Origin: Yamagishiella unicocca
Lineage: Eukaryota > Chlorophyta > Chlorophyceae > Chlamydomonadales > Volvocaceae
NCBI GenBank assembly: GCA_003116995.1
Contig: BDSL01000108.1
Coordinates: 1 to 64,000, forward strand
Length of the DNA: 64,000 bases
Direction of reading: 5' to 3'
Part shown: piece after piece, positions 60,957 through 64,000 of the stretch
How positions within the stretch are numbered: the first letter of the stretch is position 1
Layout of the letters: each line of letters starts with the position of its first letter
Notes under the pieces: model-generated
The model's database searches: none
What the model was told of the DNA's origin: nothing
Seen by the model: only the letters and a program-made list of their open reading frames with translations
Program-made: the position numbers and the translations under genes

Positions 60957-63900
60957 TGTGGTTATGCGGTGCGATGTCAGGTATGCGGTGCGCTGCCGCC
61001 TATGCGCCTATGCGGTGCGGTGCCGTTTGTGCGCGTATGTGGTGTGATGTGACCTATGTGCCTAGGTGCGGCTATGCGGTGTATGCGCCTATGTGGTGTG
61101 ATGTGACGTATGTGCCTAGGTGCGCCTATGCGGTGTATGCGCCTATGCGGTGCGATGTCAGCTATGCGGTGTATGCGCGTATGCGGTGTATGTGCCTATG
61201 CGGTGTGGTGCGCCTATGTGGTGTATGCGCCTATGCGGTGCGATGTCACCTATGCGGTGCGGTGCCGGCTATGCGCCTATGCGGTGCGGTGCCGCGTATG
61301 CGGTGCGACGTTAGCTATGCGCCTATGCGGGGCGGTAGTTATGTGGTTATATAGTGCGGTGCCATCTACCACATATGCACCTATGTGGAGCCACGTGGCG
61401 CTGAAGTGCGATGGGTGGCGCGTATGCGGTGCGATGTTGCCTATGCGCCTATGCAGTGCGGTGCCGCTTATGCGCCTATGCGGTGCGACGTCAGCTATGC
61501 GGTGCGGTGCCGCCTATGTGCTGATGCGGTGTGGTGCCACGTATACGCCTATGTGGTGCGGTGCCGCCTATCCGCCGATGCGGTGCGATGTTGCCTATGC
61601 GGTGCGGGGGCTATGCTTGCAGGGCAGGGCTATGCTTGCAGGGCTATGCTTGCAGGGCTATGCTTGCAGGGCTATGCTTGCAGGAGTATACTTGCAGGGG
61701 TATACTTGCAGGCATATGCTTGGAGGCGGCGTACACTTTAGAGGTGGCCCACGGGTCAGAGGCCGACCGGTTGGAGGCCCACGGGTCGGAGGCCCACGGG
61801 TTGGTGCCCCATGGGGCGGAGGCCCACGGGTTGGTGGCCCACGGGTCGGAGGCCCAAGGGTTAGGGGTGGAGACCCACGGTGCATATGTGGTTATGCGGT
61901 GCGATGTCAGCTATGCGGTGCGCTGCCGCCTATGCGCCTATGCGGTGCGGTGCCGTTTGTGCGCGTATGTGGTGTGATGTGACCTATGTGCCTAGGTGCG
62001 GCTATGCGGTGTATGCGCCTATGTGGTGTGATGTGACGTATGTGCCTAGGTGCGCCTATGCGGTGTATGCGCCTATGCGGTGCGATGTGAGCTATGCGGT
62101 GTATGCGCCTATGCGGTGTATGTGCCTATGCGGTGTGGTGCGCCTATGCGGTGTATGCGCCTATGCGGTGCGATGTCACCTATGCGGTGCGGTGCCGCCT
62201 ATGCGCCTATGCGGTGCGGTGCCGCGTATGCGGTGCGACGTTAGCTATGCGCCTATGCGGGGCGGTAGTTATGTGGTTATATAGTGCGGTGCCATGTACG
62301 TGCTTATGTAGTACCACATACGCACCTATGTGGAGCCACGTGGCGCTGAAGTGCGATGGGTGGCGCGTATGCGGTGCGATGTTGCCTATGCGCCTATGCA
62401 GTGCGGTGCCGCTTATGCGGCTATGCGGTGCGACGTCAGCTATGCGGTGCGGTGCCGCCTATGTGCTGATGCGGTGTGGTGCCACGTATACGCCTATGCG
62501 GTGCGGTGCCGCCTATCCGCCGATGCGGTGCGATGTTGCCTATGCGCTGCGGTGCCGGCTATGCGCCTATGTGGTGCGATGTCACCTATGCGGTGCGCTG
62601 CCGCCTATGTGGCTATGTGGTGTGGTGCCGCTTATGTGCCTATGTGGTGCAATGTCACTTATGCGGGGCCATCTACGTGCTTATGAGGTGCAGTGCTAGG
62701 TACGTGGTCGTGTAGTACCACGTACGCACCTATGCGGTGCGATGTCAGGTATGCGGTGCGGTGCCGCCTATGTGCTTATGCGGTGTGGTGCCACGTATAC
62801 GCCTATGCGGTGCGATGCTACCTATGTGGTGCGGTGCCGCCTATGCGCCTATGCGGTGCGATGGCGCCTATGTGGTGCACTGCCGCCTATGCGCCTATGC
62901 GGTGCGGTGCCGCCTATGCGGTGCGACGTTTGCTATGCGGTGCGCTGCCGCCTATGCGCCTATGCGGTGCGATGTCAGCTATGCGGTGTATGCGCCTATG
63001 CGGTGTATGCGCCTATGCGGTGTGGTGCGCCTATGCGGTGTATGCGCCTATGCGGTGCGATGTGACCTATGCGGTGCGGTGCCGCCTATGCGCCTATGCG
63101 GTGCGGTGCCGCTTATGTGCTTATGTGGTGCAATGTCACTTATGCGGGGCCACCTACGTGCTTATGAGGTGCAGTGCTAGGTACGTGCTCGTGTAGTACC
63201 ACGTACGCGCCTATGCGGTGCGATGTCACCTATGCGGTGCGGTGCCACCTATGCGCGTATGCGGTGCGACATCAGCTATGCGGTGTGGTGCCGCCTATGC
63301 GCGTATGCGGTGCGATGGCGCCTATGTGGTGCACTGCCGCCTATGCGCCTATGCGGTGCGGTGCCGCCTATGCGGTGCGACGTTTGCTATGCGGTGCGCT
63401 GCCGCCTATGTGCCTATGCGGTGTGGTGCTACGTATGCGCCTATGCGGTGCGTCATGCGCCTATGCGGTGTGATGCGGTGCCTACGCACTACACGCACAT
63501 AGGTACGCACTGTTGATGCCACGTACGCACCTATGTGGTGCCACGTATTAATGTGCGTATGTGGGTGTGCGGTGTGATGCGGCGCCGCCTACCCGCCTAT
63601 GTGATGCGGGTGCTCATGGGTGCCTACGTAGTGTCACCTGGGTGCTGCTAGATGCTAGCTACCTACTGCTACTGGCTACTGAGGGCGTGTTTTGGAAGGT
63701 CGCAGCAGTCTGCCCACTATTCCAATTTGTGCTCTGATGCTGATACATCTTGCGCACGTATGTGCAATGTCACTTATGCGGGGCCATCTACGTGCTTATG
63801 AGGTGCAGTGCTAGGTACGTGCTCGTGTAGTACCACGTACGCGCTTATGCGGTGCGATGTCACCTATGCGGTGCGGTGCCACCTATGCGCGTATGCGGTG

Positions 63901-64000
63901 CGACGTCAGCTATGCGGTGTGGTGCCGCCTATGCGCGTATGCGGTGCGATGGCACCTATGTGGTGCAGTGCCGCCTATGCGCCTATGCGGTGCGGTGCCG
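60957..64000. repeat. 8+19-bp satellite array, block 10, with a second 14/15-bp junction
   Basis: 60,672-61,350 is repeated at about 61,612-62,290 (offset about 930-940 bp), including the junction. The array then runs to the window edge, with the TACTGCTACTGGCTACTGAG spacer at about 63,665. No gene supported. Confidence 0.92.

Overview
The window looks like nuclear DNA from a GC-rich, probably unicellular eukaryote; an alga is plausible, but the sequence alone does not settle the lineage. The evidence is spliceosomal GT-AG introns of about 100-900 bp, a class I histone deacetylase, a two-ORF LINE, a tRNA-derived SINE, hAT-like MITEs and very dense minisatellites. No bacterial-style operon, rRNA gene or CRISPR array was seen.

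Left arm (1-11.4 kb) holds the only host genes. In order: (i) an unrecognised multi-exon gene on the minus strand (5' end at 3395, running leftward, probably out of the window); (ii) a small plus-strand gene at 3600-4064 whose N-terminal half resembles bacterial DUF2283 proteins; (iii) a three-exon minus-strand class I histone deacetylase (5907-4226) with all catalytic residues; (iv) a long minus-strand gene (about 10096-6892, 5' end not found) coding for an Ala-rich, coiled-coil, RG/GS-rich protein with a very basic tail. Genes i and ii are divergent from a 204-bp spacer; genes ii and iii converge on a 13-bp minisatellite. Six copies of one roughly 82-bp hAT-like MITE lie in this arm. Four of them sit inside introns of the three intron-bearing genes, and two interrupt a 56-bp minisatellite.

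Middle (11.4-52.5 kb) is a giant higher-order repeat. Each cycle of about 3-5 kb contains: a long unique-looking unit (roughly 0.6-0.7 kb, 11 copies plus partials) with a minus-strand tRNA-like B box; a GC-rich junction; a 14-bp array; a 15-bp array; and a long array of mixed 8-bp and 19-bp modules (27-bp compound period). Near-identical duplications (3,588 bp in tandem, about 2.1 kb at 32,461-bp spacing, 926 bp in tandem, about 1.9 kb at about 4.15-kb spacing) show recent unequal exchange. Long ORFs in the array are open in all three plus frames at once and are read as non-coding.

Right (52.5-60.55 kb): the eleventh long unit is interrupted at its TTGGTCACC site by nested retroelements: a poly-T-ended fragment, a tRNA-derived SINE, short LINE tails and an almost complete LINE (ORF1 plus APE-endonuclease/reverse-transcriptase ORF2, with one frameshift in a C homopolymer). 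The SINE ends in the same CGCGGTCTCTCT tail as the LINE, which suggests the LINE mobilises it. A 32-bp copy of the LINE 3' end with a 13-bp target duplication sits at the same site of another long unit (26.4 kb), so this motif is a repeated landing site. From 60.55 kb to the end the array resumes.
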